Below, piece by piece: positions 6,035 through 6,122 of a stretch of 6,122 bases of DNA. The notes under the pieces are model-generated. The model was not told the DNA's origin and did no database searches. It worked only from the letters and a program-made list of their open reading frames with translations. The DNA comes from JBGPBY01 sp041481485 (GTDB lineage Bacteria; Acidobacteriota; Terriglobia; 20CM-2-55-15): positions 1-6,122 of the forward strand of contig JBGPBY010000450.1 in NCBI GenBank assembly GCA_041481485.1, written 5' to 3'. The position numbers were made by a program, and so were the translations under genes. Position 1 is the stretch's first letter. Each line of letters begins with the position of its first letter.

Positions 6035-6122
6035 CTGTTGTCCGTTGATTAATGGCCCTGGTGACATTGACGACTGACCCAATGGGGCAATGTCACCAGG
6101 GCCATTAATCAACGGACAACAG
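6035..6122. repeat. Inverted repeat with perfect 35-bp arms, reaching the window end
   Basis: The left arm (6035-6069) begins CTGTTGTCCGTTGATTAATG and the right arm (6088-6122) is its exact reverse complement. The 18-base spacer (6070-6087) contains CCCAATGGGG, itself a tiny hairpin. The right arm ends on the last base of the window, so the palindrome may be longer than seen. It lies only 13 bp from the preceding inverted repeat. Its spacer-proximal sequence AATGGGGCAATGTCACC loosely resembles the ATTGGGGACA core of that repeat, so the two may be related, but this is weak. No open reading frame is present in it. Confidence 0.85.

Noticed and set aside
5931..6122. CRISPR array or attachment site
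   Set aside because: The repeats are inverted pairs of two different sequences, not regularly spaced direct repeats, and no integrase, tRNA or cas gene is present.
1..6122. Defence, toxin-antitoxin or secondary-metabolite island
   Set aside because: All five genes belong to housekeeping, lipid-type or exported-protein families. No effector, nuclease, toxin or large synthase is present.

Overview
The window is a compact stretch of bacterial chromosome, moderately GC-rich by eye. It carries five complete protein-coding genes separated by short intergenic gaps that hold several palindromic repeats. No gene is cut by either edge. The protein with repeated carboxypeptidase-regulatory-like folds at 4508-5896, beginning with a secretion signal followed by a 'QGGTITG' opening, is a style very common in Acidobacteriota. 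The palindrome-rich gaps and the mix of housekeeping and lipid genes fit that phylum, but the assignment is an inference from style and was not tested by a search.

Layout. Positions 33-152 hold a composite palindrome of the widespread CCCTCTCCC/GGGAGAGGG type, just beyond the stop of a minus-strand dihydrouridine synthase gene (dusB-like, 169-1350). A gap of about 120 bp separates it from a divergent plus-strand pair. The first gene of the pair (1471-2574) is a glycosyltransferase of the MurG / monogalactosyldiacylglycerol-synthase type. The second (2604-3797) is an NAD(P)-dependent short-chain dehydrogenase of the thioester-reductase/fatty-acyl-reductase type. The pair reads as an operon and suggests a glycolipid or lipid-modification step. 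Its 3' end overlaps by 13 bp the 3' end of a convergent beta-class carbonic anhydrase gene (3785-4438, minus). Upstream of that lies the secreted or periplasmic multi-domain protein (4508-5896, minus), with a perfect TATAAT so close to its start that the mRNA may be leaderless.

The last 190 bases (5931-6122) are two large, nearly adjacent perfect inverted repeats (27-bp and 35-bp arms). The second runs exactly to the window edge. A short fragment related to the first appears in the divergent promoter gap at 1416-1437. A fourth, degenerate palindrome (4451-4481) sits in front of the carbonic anhydrase gene.

No RNA gene, CRISPR array, complete insertion sequence or defence system was found. 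The most worthwhile leads are the glycosyltransferase/reductase pair and the palindromic repeats, which resemble non-autonomous elements moved by a transposase encoded elsewhere.
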